Positions 1-10,062 of a stretch of DNA of 64,000 nt are shown here, piece after piece. Under the pieces are notes generated by a model. It did no database searches and had not been told where the DNA came from. It saw only the letters and a program-made list of their open reading frames with translations. A program made the translations under genes and the position numbers. The stretch spans positions 5,481,501 through 5,545,500 of the forward strand of contig NZ_RBXO01000001.1 of NCBI RefSeq assembly GCF_003634935.1, read 5' to 3'. The DNA comes from Saccharothrix australiensis. GTDB taxonomy: Bacteria; Actinomycetota; Actinomycetes; Mycobacteriales; Pseudonocardiaceae. Positions within the stretch are counted from its first letter, which is position 1, and each line of letters begins with the position of its first letter.

Positions 1-1
1 C

Positions 2-886
2 ACGGGCGCGGTGCTGCTGCCGTTCTTCTCGCTGATGACGTTCCTGATCGCGGTGCCGACGGGCATCAAGTTCTTCAACTGGATCGGCACGATGTGGCGC
101 GGCTCGATCACGATGGAGACGCCGATGCTGTTCAGCATCGGCTTCCTGATCACGTTCCTGCTGGGCGGCCTGACGGGCATCATCCTCGCGTCGCCGCCGC
201 TGGACTTCCACGTCCACGACACGTACTTCGTGGTGGCGCACTTCCACTACGTGCTGTTCGGGACGATCGTGTTCGCCACCTACGCCGGCATCTACTTCTG
301 GTTCCCCAAGATGACCGGGCGGATGCTGAACGAGCCGCTGGGGAAGCTGCACTTCTGGACGACGTTCCTGGGCTTCCACCTGACGTTCCTGATCCAGCAC
401 TGGCTGGGCAACGAGGGCTTCCCGCGCCGGTACGCGGACTACCTGCCCTCCGACGGCTTCACCACGCTGAACACCATCTCGACGATCGGGGCGTTCCTGC
501 TCGGCGCGTCGGTGCTGCCGTTCGTGTGGAACGTGTTCCGCAGCTACCGGTTCGGCGACCCGGCCGAGCGGGACGACCCCTGGGGCTTCGGGAACTCGCT
601 GGAGTGGGCGACGTCCAGCCCGCCGCCCCGGCACAACTTCACCGAGCTGCCCCGCATCCGGTCGGAGCGCCCGGCGTTCGAGCTGCACTACCCGCACATG
701 GTGGAGCGGATGCGCGAGGAGTCGAACTTCTCGCTCACCAAGCCGGGTAAGCGGGTGGACCCGGACAGCGCGACGGAGAGCGCGCTGGCGTCGACCAACC
801 GGGACACCAGGACGACCGACCGGGGCGAGGAGAGCGCCGGCTCGGAGGACACCGGGTCGAAGGGCACCGGCCGGGACGACGAGTAG
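2..886 (+). CDS. ctaD: cytochrome c oxidase subunit I, C-terminal part (5' end outside window)
   Basis: Catalytic subunit of the aa3-type terminal oxidase, a multi-span membrane protein that reduces oxygen and pumps protons. The open frame runs in from the window edge, so only about the last 294 residues are seen. The helix X motif [11 protein letters not shown] is present; its two histidines (codons near 239-247) are the family's haem a3 and haem a ligands. Several hydrophobic segments follow, then a hydrophilic tail rich in Asp, Arg, Thr and Ser. The gene converges with the VWA gene to its right. The family assignment is secure. Confidence 0.97.
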   Translation, partial: TGAVLLPFFSLMTFLIAVPTGIKFFNWIGTMWRGSITMETPMLFSIGFLITFLLGGLTGIILASPPLDFHVHDTYFVVAHFHYVLFGTIVFATYAGIYFWFPKMTGRMLNEPLGKLHFWTTFLGFHLTFLIQHWLGNEGFPRRYADYLPSDGFTTLNTISTIGAFLLGASVLPFVWNVFRSYRFGDPAERDDPWGFGNSLEWATSSPPPRHNFTELPRIRSERPAFELHYPHMVERMREESNFSLTKPGKRVDPDSATESALASTNRDTRTTDRGEESAGSEDTGSKGTGRDDE

Positions 887-962
887 CCGCGCCGGGCGGG
901 CGGGCCTCGTCGGCGGTGCAGGAGTCCACGTAGCCGCGCCGGGCGGGCCTCCTCGGCGGTGC
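883..962. repeat. imperfect direct repeat spanning the ctaD stop codon
   Basis: Two copies of a G+C-rich block beginning GTAGCCGCGCCGGGCGGG lie at 883-919 and 930-962; the second lacks 4 bases. The first copy contains the ctaD TAG stop, so the duplication started at the gene end. No function is evident. Confidence 0.75.
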
Positions 963-1032
963 CGGTGTCGGCGCGCCGCCCAGCGTCAACGCGGATGACG
1001 CCCTCGCCGCACCGCCCGGCTCCCCCGGCGCC

Positions 1033-2967
1033 TCAGCGCCGGCGGCGGGCCCGCAGGTAGTCGCTCACCACCGCCGCGCCCAGGCCGTCCTCGTCGGGCG
1101 CGACCACGCGCCCACCGCCCCGCCGGGCCACCAGGTCGACGAACTGCGCCAGCCTCGGGTCGTCGCCCAGCCGGAACACGGTGATCGCCGCGCCCAGCCT
1201 GGCCAGCCCGTCCACCTCGACGATGGTCTTCGCGATCGTGCGCGGCAGCGGCGGGTAGTTGAACTCGGCCGTCCCGTCGGCCTCCAGGTGCGCGGTCGGC
1301 TCGCCGTCGGTCACCACCAGCACCACCGGCTGGGCGTCGGGGTGGCGGCGCACGTGCCGCCCGGCCAGCAGCAGGGCGTGGTGCAGGTTCGTCCCCTGCT
1401 CCCACACCCCCTCCAACGCCGTGAGCTGCCCGATGTCGACCGCCTCGGCGTGCCGGCCGAACGTGATGAGCTCCAGCGAGTCCGTCCGGAACCGGGTGCG
1501 CACCAGGTGGTGCAGGGCCAGCGCGGTGCGCTTCATCGGCACCCAGCGGCCGTCCTGCACCATCGACCACGACGTGTCCACGCACAGCGCGACGGCCGCG
1601 CGCGACCGGTGCTCGGTCTCGCTGACCTCCACGTCCGACACGTCCAGCCGGATCTCCCCGGTGCCGCCCCGCAGCACGGCGTTGGCGACCGTCCGCGGCA
1701 CGTTCCACGGCTCCGTGTCGCCGAACCGCCACGGCCGGGTGCTGCCGACCAGCTCGCCCGCCGCGCCCGCCCGCGTGTCCTCCCGCCTGCCCTGCGCCCG
1801 GACGCTGTCCAGCACGCCGCGCAGCGCCGCCTCGCCCAGCCGCCGCAACGCCTTCGGCGTCAGCCGCAGCGAGCCGTCCGGCGCGCGTTCGAGCAGGTTC
1901 TGGGCCCGCAGCTCGCGTTCCAGCTCGGCCAGCCTGCGCGCGTCGACGCCCGCCTCGGCGCCGAGCTGGCGCACCAGGGCCTCCACGTCGACGTCCTCCA
2001 GGCGCGCACCGGGGTAGGACTGGGCGAGCTGCTCGGCCAGCGCGTCCAGTTCCGCGAGGTCCGCCATCGCCTGCGCGCCCTCGCCGAGCCCCAGCGGCTG
2101 GTCGCCCCGGAAGCGCGCCGAGCCGTCCCAGTCCTCGCCCGGCCGCAGCCCCTGGAGCAGCGAGTCGAGCGCGGCCAGCCGCGCGCCGACACCCGAGTCG
2201 CCGAACGCCTGCCGGGACAGCGCGGCCAGCTCCTCGCGCTGCTCGTCGGTCAGCGAGTTCATCATCCGGCGCGCCGCCGCCGACCGGGCCGCCAGCGCGT
2301 CGACCAGTTCGTCGACGGTCGTCGGGCGCTCCGGGAAGAACTCGCCGTGCTCGCGCATGAAGTCCCGGAACGCCTGCCCGGTGTCCTCGCCCCGCGCGTG
2401 GGCGGCGAGCAGCGCGTTCAGGTCGTCCAGCATCCGCCGGATGCGCCGCACGTCCTCCTGGTCGACGTCGCGCATCGCCTGCTTCATGCCCTGGAACCGC
2501 TGGTCGAGCAGCTCCTGCCCGAGCAGGGTGCGGATGCGCTCGTAGGACTCGCGGGCCCGGTCCGAGCGCCAGTCGTACGCGGCCAGTTCGCGGACCGCCG
2601 CCGCGGTGCCCGCGGGCAGGGCGTCGAGCAGCGCCTCGCGGAACCGCGCCGCGTCGTCCGGGTCGGGGAACAGCGCCGCCCGCTCGGCCTCCAGCGCCTC
2701 GTCCAGCAGCCGGCGGACCTCCTGGAGCGTCCCGTCGAGCCGGTGCCGCCGCTGGATCGCCGACCGCCGCCGCCACAGCCGCGACGTCAGGTCGTCCAGG
2801 CCGGGTGTGCCCGGCAGGCCGCGGCGCAGCAGCTCGCGCAGCGCGGACGCGGGCGACGCGCCCTCCATGACCTCGCGCCCCAGCTCGTCCATCGCCGCCC
2901 GCAGGTCCGCGGGCGGCGCGAGCGGGTCGGGCCCGTCGACGTACCGGCCGTAGCGGTAGGTGCTCAT
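1033..2967 (-). CDS. VWA domain protein, partner of a MoxR/ChlI-like AAA ATPase
   Basis: A 644-residue protein with a long helical, charged N-terminal part (residues 1-450) and a C-terminal von Willebrand A domain. The metal-ion site motif DTSWS is near residue 464 and a VVTDGEPT segment follows. The ATG at 2967 overlaps the stop of the upstream AAA gene by four bases (ATGA), so the two are translationally coupled. Paired AAA and VWA proteins of the magnesium-chelatase type usually act as an ATP-driven insertion or remodelling machine, but the substrate cannot be told from sequence. No signal peptide is visible, so it is probably cytoplasmic. Confidence 0.88.
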   Translation of the reverse strand: MSTYRYGRYVDGPDPLAPPADLRAAMDELGREVMEGASPASALRELLRRGLPGTPGLDDLTSRLWRRRSAIQRRHRLDGTLQEVRRLLDEALEAERAALFPDPDDAARFREALLDALPAGTAAAVRELAAYDWRSDRARESYERIRTLLGQELLDQRFQGMKQAMRDVDQEDVRRIRRMLDDLNALLAAHARGEDTGQAFRDFMREHGEFFPERPTTVDELVDALAARSAAARRMMNSLTDEQREELAALSRQAFGDSGVGARLAALDSLLQGLRPGEDWDGSARFRGDQPLGLGEGAQAMADLAELDALAEQLAQSYPGARLEDVDVEALVRQLGAEAGVDARRLAELERELRAQNLLERAPDGSLRLTPKALRRLGEAALRGVLDSVRAQGRREDTRAGAAGELVGSTRPWRFGDTEPWNVPRTVANAVLRGGTGEIRLDVSDVEVSETEHRSRAAVALCVDTSWSMVQDGRWVPMKRTALALHHLVRTRFRTDSLELITFGRHAEAVDIGQLTALEGVWEQGTNLHHALLLAGRHVRRHPDAQPVVLVVTDGEPTAHLEADGTAEFNYPPLPRTIAKTIVEVDGLARLGAAITVFRLGDDPRLAQFVDLVARRGGGRVVAPDEDGLGAAVVSDYLRARRRR

Positions 2968-4349
2968 CCGTAGACCGTCCGATCCTCGTCGGCGTCCTTG
3001 GACAGCTGCCGGGTCAGGTAGAGCGACTCCAGCGCCAGCTCCACGATCGACGCGATGCGCCCCACCGGGTCCTTCGGTCCCGCGCCGGCCCGCTGCGCGA
3101 CCTCGTGCAGCACCGGCATCTCGGGCAGCGCGGCGAGCAGGTCGCCCGCGTGCACCCGTTCGCCGGTCGCGACCGGGTGCCCGTCGGAGACCAGCTCCGC
3201 CAGCGGGCGCAGGTTCAGCCCGGCGAACGCGGACCGGGCGGTGTCGGCCACCGCGCGGCGCAGCAGGTGGGTCAGGACCTCCTGCTCGCGCCCCTCCTCG
3301 CCCGCCTCGAACTCCAGCTTGCCGCGCAGGACCGCGGGCACCGAGTCCAGGTCGACCGGGCGGGCGATCGGCGGGTGCTCGCCGATCAGCGCGCCGCGCC
3401 GCAGCGCCGACGCGGCCACCGTCTCGGCCGCCGCCACCGCGAACCGCGCCGACACGCCCGACCGCTGGTCGATGGCGGACGACTCGCGCAGGTGCCGCAC
3501 GAACCGGGCGATGACCTCCAGCAGGTGGTCGCCCACCTCGGCGACCAGGTCGGCCTCCTGCCGGACCAGGGCCACCTCGGCGGCCACCTCCAGCGGGTAG
3601 TGCGTGCGGATCTCCGCGCCGAACCGGTCCTTGAGCGGCGTGATGATCCGGCCGCGGTTGGTGTAGTCCTCGGGGTTGGCGGTCGCGACCAGCAGCACGT
3701 CCAGCGGCAGGCGGAGGGTGTAGCCGCGGATCTGGATGTCGCGCTCCTCCATCACGTTCAGCAGCGACACCTGGATGCGCTCGGCGAGGTCGGGCAGCTC
3801 GTTGACGGCGATGATGCCGCGGTGCGAGCGCGGCAGCAGGCCGTAGTGGATGGTCTCGGGGTCGCCGAGGCTGCGGCCCTGGGCGACCTTCACCGGGTCC
3901 ACGTCGCCGACCAGGTCGCCGACGCTGGTGTCCGGCGTGGCGAGCTTCTCGGCGAACCGCTCGTCGCGGTGCTTCCAGGCCACCGGCAGGTCGTCGCCCA
4001 GCTCGGCGGCCCGCCGCTTCGACTCGGGCGTGATCGGGTCGAGCGGGTGCTCGTTCAGCTCGGCGCCCGCGATCACCGGCGTCCACTCGTCGAGCAGGCC
4101 GACCAGGGTCCGCAGCAGCCGCGTCTTGCCCTGGCCGCGCTCGCCGAGCAGCACGACGTCGTGGCCCGCCAGGATGGCCCGCTCCAGCTGCGGCAGCACC
4201 GTCCGGTCGAACCCGACGATGCCCGGCCACGGGTCGCGCTTCTCGCGCAGCGCGGCGAGCAGGTTGTCCCGCAGCTCGGCCTTGACGCCACGCGGGGTGT
4301 GCCCGGCGGCCCGCAGCCCGCCGACGGTGGTGGGGAGTCCAGAGGTCAC
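2964..4349 (-). CDS. AAA+ ATPase of the magnesium-chelatase/MoxR superfamily
   Basis: A 461-residue ATPase. The Walker A motif GERGQGKT is at residues 69-76, a Walker B-like stretch GIIAVNELPDL at 178-188, and the sensor region VLLVATANPEDY near 216-227. Chelatase ChlI-type and MoxR ATPases have this order and normally form hexamers working with a VWA co-protein, which here is the next gene, overlapping by four bases. The pair is distinct from the moxR-DUF58-VWA operon at 24.4-27.4 kb. Bacteriochlorophyll or cobalamin genes are absent nearby, so a metal-chelatase role is not indicated. Confidence 0.88.
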   Translation of the reverse strand: MTSGLPTTVGGLRAAGHTPRGVKAELRDNLLAALREKRDPWPGIVGFDRTVLPQLERAILAGHDVVLLGERGQGKTRLLRTLVGLLDEWTPVIAGAELNEHPLDPITPESKRRAAELGDDLPVAWKHRDERFAEKLATPDTSVGDLVGDVDPVKVAQGRSLGDPETIHYGLLPRSHRGIIAVNELPDLAERIQVSLLNVMEERDIQIRGYTLRLPLDVLLVATANPEDYTNRGRIITPLKDRFGAEIRTHYPLEVAAEVALVRQEADLVAEVGDHLLEVIARFVRHLRESSAIDQRSGVSARFAVAAAETVAASALRRGALIGEHPPIARPVDLDSVPAVLRGKLEFEAGEEGREQEVLTHLLRRAVADTARSAFAGLNLRPLAELVSDGHPVATGERVHAGDLLAALPEMPVLHEVAQRAGAGPKDPVGRIASIVELALESLYLTRQLSKDADEDRTVYG

Positions 4350-4457
4350 CTACTCGAAGTTACGCATCTCGCGGCGTCCGGTCGACGTGGAGCGGTCCCA
4401 ACCCTGCGCGACCGGGCACGGGTGCCTGCGTGGCCGCGTGCCGCTCCGACGGCGGTT

Positions 4458-5288
4458 TCACGGCGTCGGCGGCGCGGGAACCTCTTCCGCCGCGTCCGAC
4501 CCGATGGCGGTGACGCGGACCGCCAACTGCTCGTTGTCGGCGGTGAAGCACAGGTACTCGAAGGCGACGTCGTGGCGGGCCACGAACTCCCGCCACGCCC
4601 GGTGCTCGTGGGCCTCCCAGCCGGGGTAGTTGAAGTACTCGTCGAACAGCACGACGCTACCGGGCCGCAGCCGGGGTCCGGCGTGCTCCAGGGCCGTGAC
4701 GGTGGACGAGTACAGGTCCGCGTCGAGGTGCAGGAACGCCACGTCGCCGGGGTGCTCGGCGAAGAAGCCCGGCAGCGTCTCGTCGAACCAGCCGGGCACG
4801 ATCCCCGCGCCGGGCACCTCGGGCACCAGGTCCGCCCGGAAGTACCCGGCGGGCCGGTTCGGGCGCCAGTCCTCCGGCAGGCCCTCGAAGGAGTCGAAGC
4901 CGTGGACGTCGCCACCGCGCTCCTCGACGATGATCTTCAACGTGGTGCCCCGGAAGACGCCGAACTCCAGCGCCATGCCGTGCTCGGGGGCGTGCGCCAG
5001 GGCGTGGCGCAGGGTGTCGAACCGGTTCGGGAACGCGGGCGCGGTCAGCAGGTTGTCCCGCACGAACCGCTCGGTCGTGCGCAGCGCGTACCGGTCGGCC
5101 TCGGCGTGGACGTCGCGCCGCGCCCGGTGCTCGACCTCCCGCACGACGGCGATGATCCGGTCCGCCTCCTCACGGGCGACCTCCTCGAACTCGCGGCGCA
5201 ACCGCCGGACGAGATCGTCGCGCTCCGCCGCGGCGCGCTGGGCGCGGGTAGGTGGGAGGCGCAACGCCTGGCGCAGTCTGGGCAACAC
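4458..5288 (-). CDS. TylF/MycF-type SAM-dependent O-methyltransferase
   Basis: A 276-residue class I methyltransferase. The SAM-binding segment LEFGVFRGTT and the acidic metal-binding stretch LHLDADLYSST match the macrocin O-methyltransferase family (Mg-dependent sugar O-methylation in TylF and MycF). The family is also found as stand-alone proteins outside antibiotic clusters, as here, so the substrate is unknown. The GTG start at 5288 was chosen because GAGGAGG sits just upstream; longer readings enter low-complexity sequence. The first 80 residues are highly charged and helical. No sugar-antibiotic genes are adjacent. Confidence 0.82.
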   Translation of the reverse strand: MLPRLRQALRLPPTRAQRAAAERDDLVRRLRREFEEVAREEADRIIAVVREVEHRARRDVHAEADRYALRTTERFVRDNLLTAPAFPNRFDTLRHALAHAPEHGMALEFGVFRGTTLKIIVEERGGDVHGFDSFEGLPEDWRPNRPAGYFRADLVPEVPGAGIVPGWFDETLPGFFAEHPGDVAFLHLDADLYSSTVTALEHAGPRLRPGSVVLFDEYFNYPGWEAHEHRAWREFVARHDVAFEYLCFTADNEQLAVRVTAIGSDAAEEVPAPPTP

Positions 5289-5430
5289 GGGCCCTCCTCT
5301 CGGGCGGCCCCCGTTCCCTACCCCACGCACACCGGCGTTGGGAAGGCGCCACACCCGAATGCCCGGCACCCCAAGGCGACGCCCCTCCCCCGTCCGGCCG
5401 AAATCCGCCTCCCGGCAACCGCCCCCACGA

Positions 5431-5744
5431 GCCACCGACTCAACGCCAGCCGAGCCACCCGACGGAGTCGGGCAAATCCAACCCCGCGAGGCCGCGTCGG
5501 CGGTTCACGGCGCGGGTTTCGCCGATCACGCTCTTCGATCGGCGCAACCCGCCCCGCGAGCCGCCGACTCAACGGCGGCCGAGCCGCCCGACGGAGTCGG
5601 GCCATCCAACACAGCGAGGCCGCGTCGGCGGTTCACGGCGCGCTTCTTGTCGATCACGCTTTTCGATCGACAAGAAACGCCCCGCGAGCCGCCGACTAAC
5701 AGGCGGCCGAGCCGCCCGACGAAGGAGGGCAAATCCAACACAGC
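5431..5744. repeat. about 128-bp tandem repeat, two full copies and one partial, each full copy with a strong hairpin
   Basis: Copies start at 5431, 5560 and 5688, each opening GCC(A/G)CCGACT. Each full copy has a G+C-rich part (in copy 2, GGCGGC and GCCGCC at 5574-5588 pair) followed by a long hairpin. In copy 1 the stem is 5514-5527 with 5537-5550 and the loop ACGCTCTTC; in copy 2 the stem is 5644-5655 with 5665-5676 and the loop ACGCTTTTC. The stems differ between copies yet remain paired. The array fills the space between the methyltransferase and the next minus-strand gene and ends at that gene's 3' end. It contains no convincing coding sequence. Confidence 0.85.
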
Positions 5745-5751
5745 CCAAAAA

Positions 5752-6558
5752 TCACACCCGTCCCGCCCCCTGGTCCGACAGCACCCGCACGGCCTCGTCC
5801 ACGGCGGCGACGCGGGCCCGCCGCACCGCCTCCGACAGCGGGCGCAGCGCCTCGTCCCGTGCCGCCTGCGCCGAGGCCGACACCGCTCCACCCGGCGCGT
5901 CCGACGCGGCCACGGTGAGGATCGCCGCCACCTCCGCGGCCCGCTGGAGCACCCGCAGCGCGCGCGGCGGCATCCCGGCGGGCCAGGTCAGCTTGGTGTG
6001 CTCCGCGGCCAGCTCCGCGATCTCGGCGCGCACGTTCGGCCGGTGCCGCGCCACGTCCAGCGTCACCAGCGCGGTCGCGGCCTCGCGCATCGCCGACGCC
6101 AGGCCGTGCTCGGCCTCGCCGATCGGCACGTGCTCCACCGCCGTCACCGTCGGCAGGTCGAACACCGTCCACCGCAGCACGCCGTCCGCCACCAGCCGGG
6201 GCACCAGGCCGACACCGACGTCGGGCAGCACCGCGGCCTGCCCGACGCGCAGCGCGCACTGGCTCAGCGGGCCGCGCCCGCCCAGGCCGCGGACGTCACC
6301 GGGCACCGGCAGCACCAGCCGCGCGGTGGACGCCGACGCCCGCCGCAGCGCGGCCAGCAGCAGCGCCGAACCCACCGCCCGCTCGTCGGGGCCCGGCAGG
6401 TCGAGCGCGGTGGCGGTGCCGTCGTCGTCGGCCACCACCTCGTGCAGCTCGGCCCAGGACCCCAGGGCGTCGAGGACGTCGTCGGCCGCGGCCGAACCAT
6501 GCAGCCAGGCGGACGTCCACACGACCAGCGTCGCACTCGCACAGGACACGATGCCCAA
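5752..6558 (-). CDS. hypothetical protein
   Basis: A protein of about 268 residues that I do not recognise. It is rich in Ala, Val, Leu and Asp, has no clear transmembrane segment, and the C-terminal third looks like charged helices. The frame opens at TTG (6558), with a GGAG 11 bases upstream; GTG at 6549 is an alternative. It lies 23 bases downstream of the YcxB-like membrane protein gene and is probably cotranscribed with it. Start and function are uncertain; the frame is favoured by length and by lack of a better competitor. Confidence 0.65.
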   Translation of the reverse strand: MGIVSCASATLVVWTSAWLHGSAAADDVLDALGSWAELHEVVADDDGTATALDLPGPDERAVGSALLLAALRRASASTARLVLPVPGDVRGLGGRGPLSQCALRVGQAAVLPDVGVGLVPRLVADGVLRWTVFDLPTVTAVEHVPIGEAEHGLASAMREAATALVTLDVARHRPNVRAEIAELAAEHTKLTWPAGMPPRALRVLQRAAEVAAILTVAASDAPGGAVSASAQAARDEALRPLSEAVRRARVAAVDEAVRVLSDQGAGRV

Positions 6559-6581
6559 GGTTACGCGTGCTCCGGAACGGC

Positions 6582-7055
6582 TCAGGCGGCCGGACCGACG
6601 TGCGCCACCAGCAGGGAGCGGAACCGCTCGACGTCCTCCGCCCCGGCGAACGCCCGGTGCGGCACGGCGAACATCGCGGCCGTCCCGGTGCGCAGCACGA
6701 ACACCCGCGACGTCTCCGACCAGCCCGGCAGCTCCGCCCAGGCCAGCTCGCTGCGCGCCGCGTCGCCGACCGACATCCGCAGCGAGTGCGCGTCCGCCGA
6801 CCCGGTCACGGGCTTGGCCGCGAGCGGGTGGTTGTGGAAGTTCACGGCGGTGCCGACGGGCACGAGTGCGACGATGATCACAGCGAGCGCGATCCCGAAC
6901 ACCCCGGCCCACGTCATGCCGAGGAACAGCACGACCACCCCGAGCGCGCCCAGCACCGCGCCGAACCACGGCGCCCACCGGTAGAGCGGCACGGCCGTCC
7001 GCAACGCGTCCCGCCAGTCACCCGGCCGGGGCGACCAGCTGAAATCGACACTCAC
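6582..7055 (-). CDS. small membrane protein with YcxB-like C-terminal domain
   Basis: A 157-residue protein with two adjacent hydrophobic helices (about residues 25-65) and a soluble C-terminal part. The stretch FAVPHRAFAGAEDVERFRSLL resembles the end of YcxB-like domains, where a strand reading (I/V)P(K/H)RAF precedes a helix. The GTG start at 7055 has GAGGAGG eight bases upstream. It is the first gene of a pair with the hypothetical gene at 5752. YcxB-like proteins have no assigned biochemical role, so only a membrane location is inferred. Confidence 0.72.
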   Translation of the reverse strand: MSVDFSWSPRPGDWRDALRTAVPLYRWAPWFGAVLGALGVVVLFLGMTWAGVFGIALAVIIVALVPVGTAVNFHNHPLAAKPVTGSADAHSLRMSVGDAARSELAWAELPGWSETSRVFVLRTGTAAMFAVPHRAFAGAEDVERFRSLLVAHVGPAA

Positions 7056-7100
7056 CGCGCGGGCCTCCTCGTGGTCTCGTCGCCGGTGCGGCACCTGCTC

Positions 7101-7137
7101 CCACCGCCGGTCGCGCGATCGGGACCGCGACCGGTGG
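7101..7137 (-). terminator. hairpin after hemH
   Basis: CCACC at 7101-7105 pairs with GGTGG at 7133-7137 and GGTCGCG at 7109-7115 pairs with CGCGACC at 7126-7132, leaving a 3-base bulge and a 10-base loop. It lies between the hemH stop and the next gene, so termination of the fabG-inhA-hemH transcript is plausible. There is no T tract. Confidence 0.55.
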
Positions 7138-7211
7138 AGCGGCGGATGCCACGCAGCGGTGCTCGGATCACCGCCCGGACTCCCCCGCCCGCTCGCGGCA
7201 CACCACCGACG

Positions 7212-8228
7212 TCACCGCGCGGGTCGTTTCGCGGGCTCGCAGCACAGCGGGGCGCACGGCGCGCCGTTCACGGTGCACCCCGCGGCGGGGAACTCCGACA
7301 GCTTGCGCACCGGCGCGCCGGACAGGTGCTCGGCGACGAGTTCGGCGACCAGCCGCGCGAACCGGGGATCGCCGTTGGGCGTGGCGGCGCGGGCGAAGCC
7401 CATGCCCAGCTCGGCGGCCCGGTCCCTGGCCTCCGTGTCCAGGTCCCACACCACCTCCAGGTGGTCGCTGACGAACCCGATCGGGCACACCACGACGTTG
7501 GCCACCCCCCACTCGCGCAGGGCCTCGACGTGGTCCACGACGTCCGGCTCCAGCCACGGGATCTCCGGCGGCCCGGACCGCGACTGCCACACCACGTCGT
7601 ACTCGGCCGCGCCGACCTCCCGCGCCACCAGCCGGGACGCCTCCGCCACCTGCCGGGAGTAGCGGTGGCCGCCCTCCTCCGGCGGCCCGGCGGCCCGGTC
7701 GGCGGACAGCGGCACCGAGTGGGCGGTGAACACCAGGCGGTAGTCGGCGAAGTCGGCCGCCGCGGTGCGCACCGCGTCGGCGAAGGACTCGACGAACAGC
7801 GGGTGGTCGAAGAACTGCCGCAGCTTGACCAGCTCGGGCGCGTCCGGCACGGCGGCGCGGGCGCGCAGCACGTCCTCGTCGTACTGGCGGCACGCGGAGT
7901 ACCCGCCGTAGGCGCTGGTCGGGAACACCAGGGCGCGCCGGACGCCGTCGGCCTTCATCCGGGCCACGGTGTCCTCGACCATCGGGTGCCAGTTGCGGTT
8001 GCCGAAGTAGACCGGCAGGTCGACCAGCTCCTCGACGGCGGCGATCGCGGCGCGGTTGAGCGCGTTGATCGGCGACACGCCGCCGAAGTGCCGGTAGTGC
8101 TGCTCGACCTCGTCGAGGCGTTCGGGCGGCACACCCCGGCCCCGGGTCACGTTCTCCAGGAACGGGCGGACGTCGTCGGGTCCCTCCGGTCCCCCGAAGG
8201 ACAACCAGAGCAGCGCGTCGTAACTCAC
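7212..8228 (-). CDS. hemH: ferrochelatase (coproporphyrin ferrochelatase type)
   Basis: A 338-residue enzyme that inserts ferrous iron into the porphyrin ring; in actinobacteria the substrate is coproporphyrin III (CpfC). The catalytic histidine lies in FTAHSVPLS (His170) and the downstream acidic metal-site region is present. The C-terminus has Cys318, Cys325, Cys329 and Cys330, matching the cysteine cluster that ligates a [2Fe-2S] centre in actinobacterial ferrochelatases. The GTG start at 8228 has GAGG eight bases upstream. It follows inhA, as in mycobacteria (hemZ), with a strong hairpin between the two genes. Confidence 0.95.
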   Translation of the reverse strand: MSYDALLWLSFGGPEGPDDVRPFLENVTRGRGVPPERLDEVEQHYRHFGGVSPINALNRAAIAAVEELVDLPVYFGNRNWHPMVEDTVARMKADGVRRALVFPTSAYGGYSACRQYDEDVLRARAAVPDAPELVKLRQFFDHPLFVESFADAVRTAAADFADYRLVFTAHSVPLSADRAAGPPEEGGHRYSRQVAEASRLVAREVGAAEYDVVWQSRSGPPEIPWLEPDVVDHVEALREWGVANVVVCPIGFVSDHLEVVWDLDTEARDRAAELGMGFARAATPNGDPRFARLVAELVAEHLSGAPVRKLSEFPAAGCTVNGAPCAPLCCEPAKRPAR

Positions 8229-8265
8229 CCGGACATCCTCGCGCCGCCCCTCCGGCGGCGCACAA

Positions 8266-8299
8266 CCGGGTCGGCGTGATCGGCGGCACGCCGACCCGG
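8266..8299 (-). terminator. strong hairpin between inhA and hemH
   Basis: CCGGGTCGGCGTG (8266-8278) and CACGCCGACCCGG (8287-8299) form a perfect 13-bp stem with an 8-base loop. It sits just after the inhA stop and 38 bases before the hemH start. It could be a terminator, an attenuator or a processing site; without a T tract the choice is open. Confidence 0.6.
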
Positions 8300-8307
8300 C
8301 GGGCGGC

Positions 8308-9075
8308 TCACAGGCCCAGGAAGTGCACACCGCCGTCGACGAACACCATCGAGCCGGTGGTCGCCGGGAACCAGTCGGACAGCAGGCCGCACACCGACTT
8401 CGCCACCGGCGCGGGGTCGTTCACGTCCCAGCCCAGCGGCGCCTTGTCGCCCCACATGGACTCCAGCTCCGCGAAGCCGGGGATCGACTTGGCGGCCATC
8501 GTGCGCACCGGGCCGGCCGAGACCAGGTTCACCCGGATGCCCTGCGGCCCGAGGTCGCGCGCCAGGTAGCGGTTGATCGACTCGAAGGCCGCCTTCGCCG
8601 CGCCCATCCAGTTGTAGGCGGGCCACGCCTGGCGCGCGTCGAAGTCCAGGCCGACGACCGACGCGCCCCGGTCCATCAGCGGCAGCGTCGCCCGCACCAG
8701 CGCCTTGTACGAGTACGCGGAGACGTGCATCGCCGTGGCCACGTCCTCCCACGGCGCGTCCATGAACGGCGCGCCCAGGCACGACGGCGGCGCGTAGCCG
8801 ATGGCGTGCACCACGCCGTCGAGGCCGTCGACGTGCTCGCGCACGCGGTCCGCGAGCGTGTCCAGGTGCTCCTGGTTCTGCACGTCCAGCTCCACCACGG
8901 GTGCGGGCCGCGGCAGCCGCTTGGCGATCCGCTCCACGAGGCTCAGCCGGCCGAACCCGGTGAGCACCACCCGGGCGCCCTGCTCCTGGGCGACCTTGGC
9001 CACGTGGAAGGCGATCGACGCGTCCGTGATCACCCCGGTGATCAACAGTCGCTTGCCCTCGAGCAGACCCGTCAC
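8308..9075 (-). CDS. inhA: enoyl-ACP reductase, InhA type
   Basis: A 255-residue NADH-dependent short-chain reductase for the last step of fatty acid elongation. The N-terminus ([20 protein letters not shown]) follows mycobacterial InhA closely. Catalytic Tyr154 and Lys161 lie in [12 protein letters not shown], and DGG sits near the C-terminus. The segment between GPVRT and APLGW is about ten residues shorter than in M. tuberculosis InhA, giving a smaller substrate-binding loop. Residue 91 is Ala where M. tuberculosis has Ser94. The GTG start at 9075 has GGAGGG seven bases upstream. It lies downstream of fabG in the same direction. Confidence 0.95.
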   Translation of the reverse strand: MTGLLEGKRLLITGVITDASIAFHVAKVAQEQGARVVLTGFGRLSLVERIAKRLPRPAPVVELDVQNQEHLDTLADRVREHVDGLDGVVHAIGYAPPSCLGAPFMDAPWEDVATAMHVSAYSYKALVRATLPLMDRGASVVGLDFDARQAWPAYNWMGAAKAAFESINRYLARDLGPQGIRVNLVSAGPVRTMAAKSIPGFAELESMWGDKAPLGWDVNDPAPVAKSVCGLLSDWFPATTGSMVFVDGGVHFLGL

Positions 9076-9209
9076 GTGTGTTCCCTCCGAGAGTTGTGGG
9101 TGGGGTTCCGGCAACCCGTCGTCCGGGCTGCCCCGGGCGCGCGGTGGCGGCCGGTGTCCCGGCCGCCGGGTGTGGTGGTGGCTCCGCCTCGGCGGCCCGT
9201 CCAGCGGCC

Positions 9210-10057
<848 letters not shown>

Positions 10058-10062
10058 TCACA

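Noticed and set aside
1033..4349. Magnesium or cobalt chelatase for chlorophyll or cobalamin
   Set aside because: The AAA/VWA pair has the fold, but no tetrapyrrole-ring pathway genes are adjacent and the sequence fits the general MoxR-like group.
5431..5744. CRISPR array
   Set aside because: Units are 128 bp and nearly identical throughout, with no short repeat and unique spacer pattern and no cas genes.
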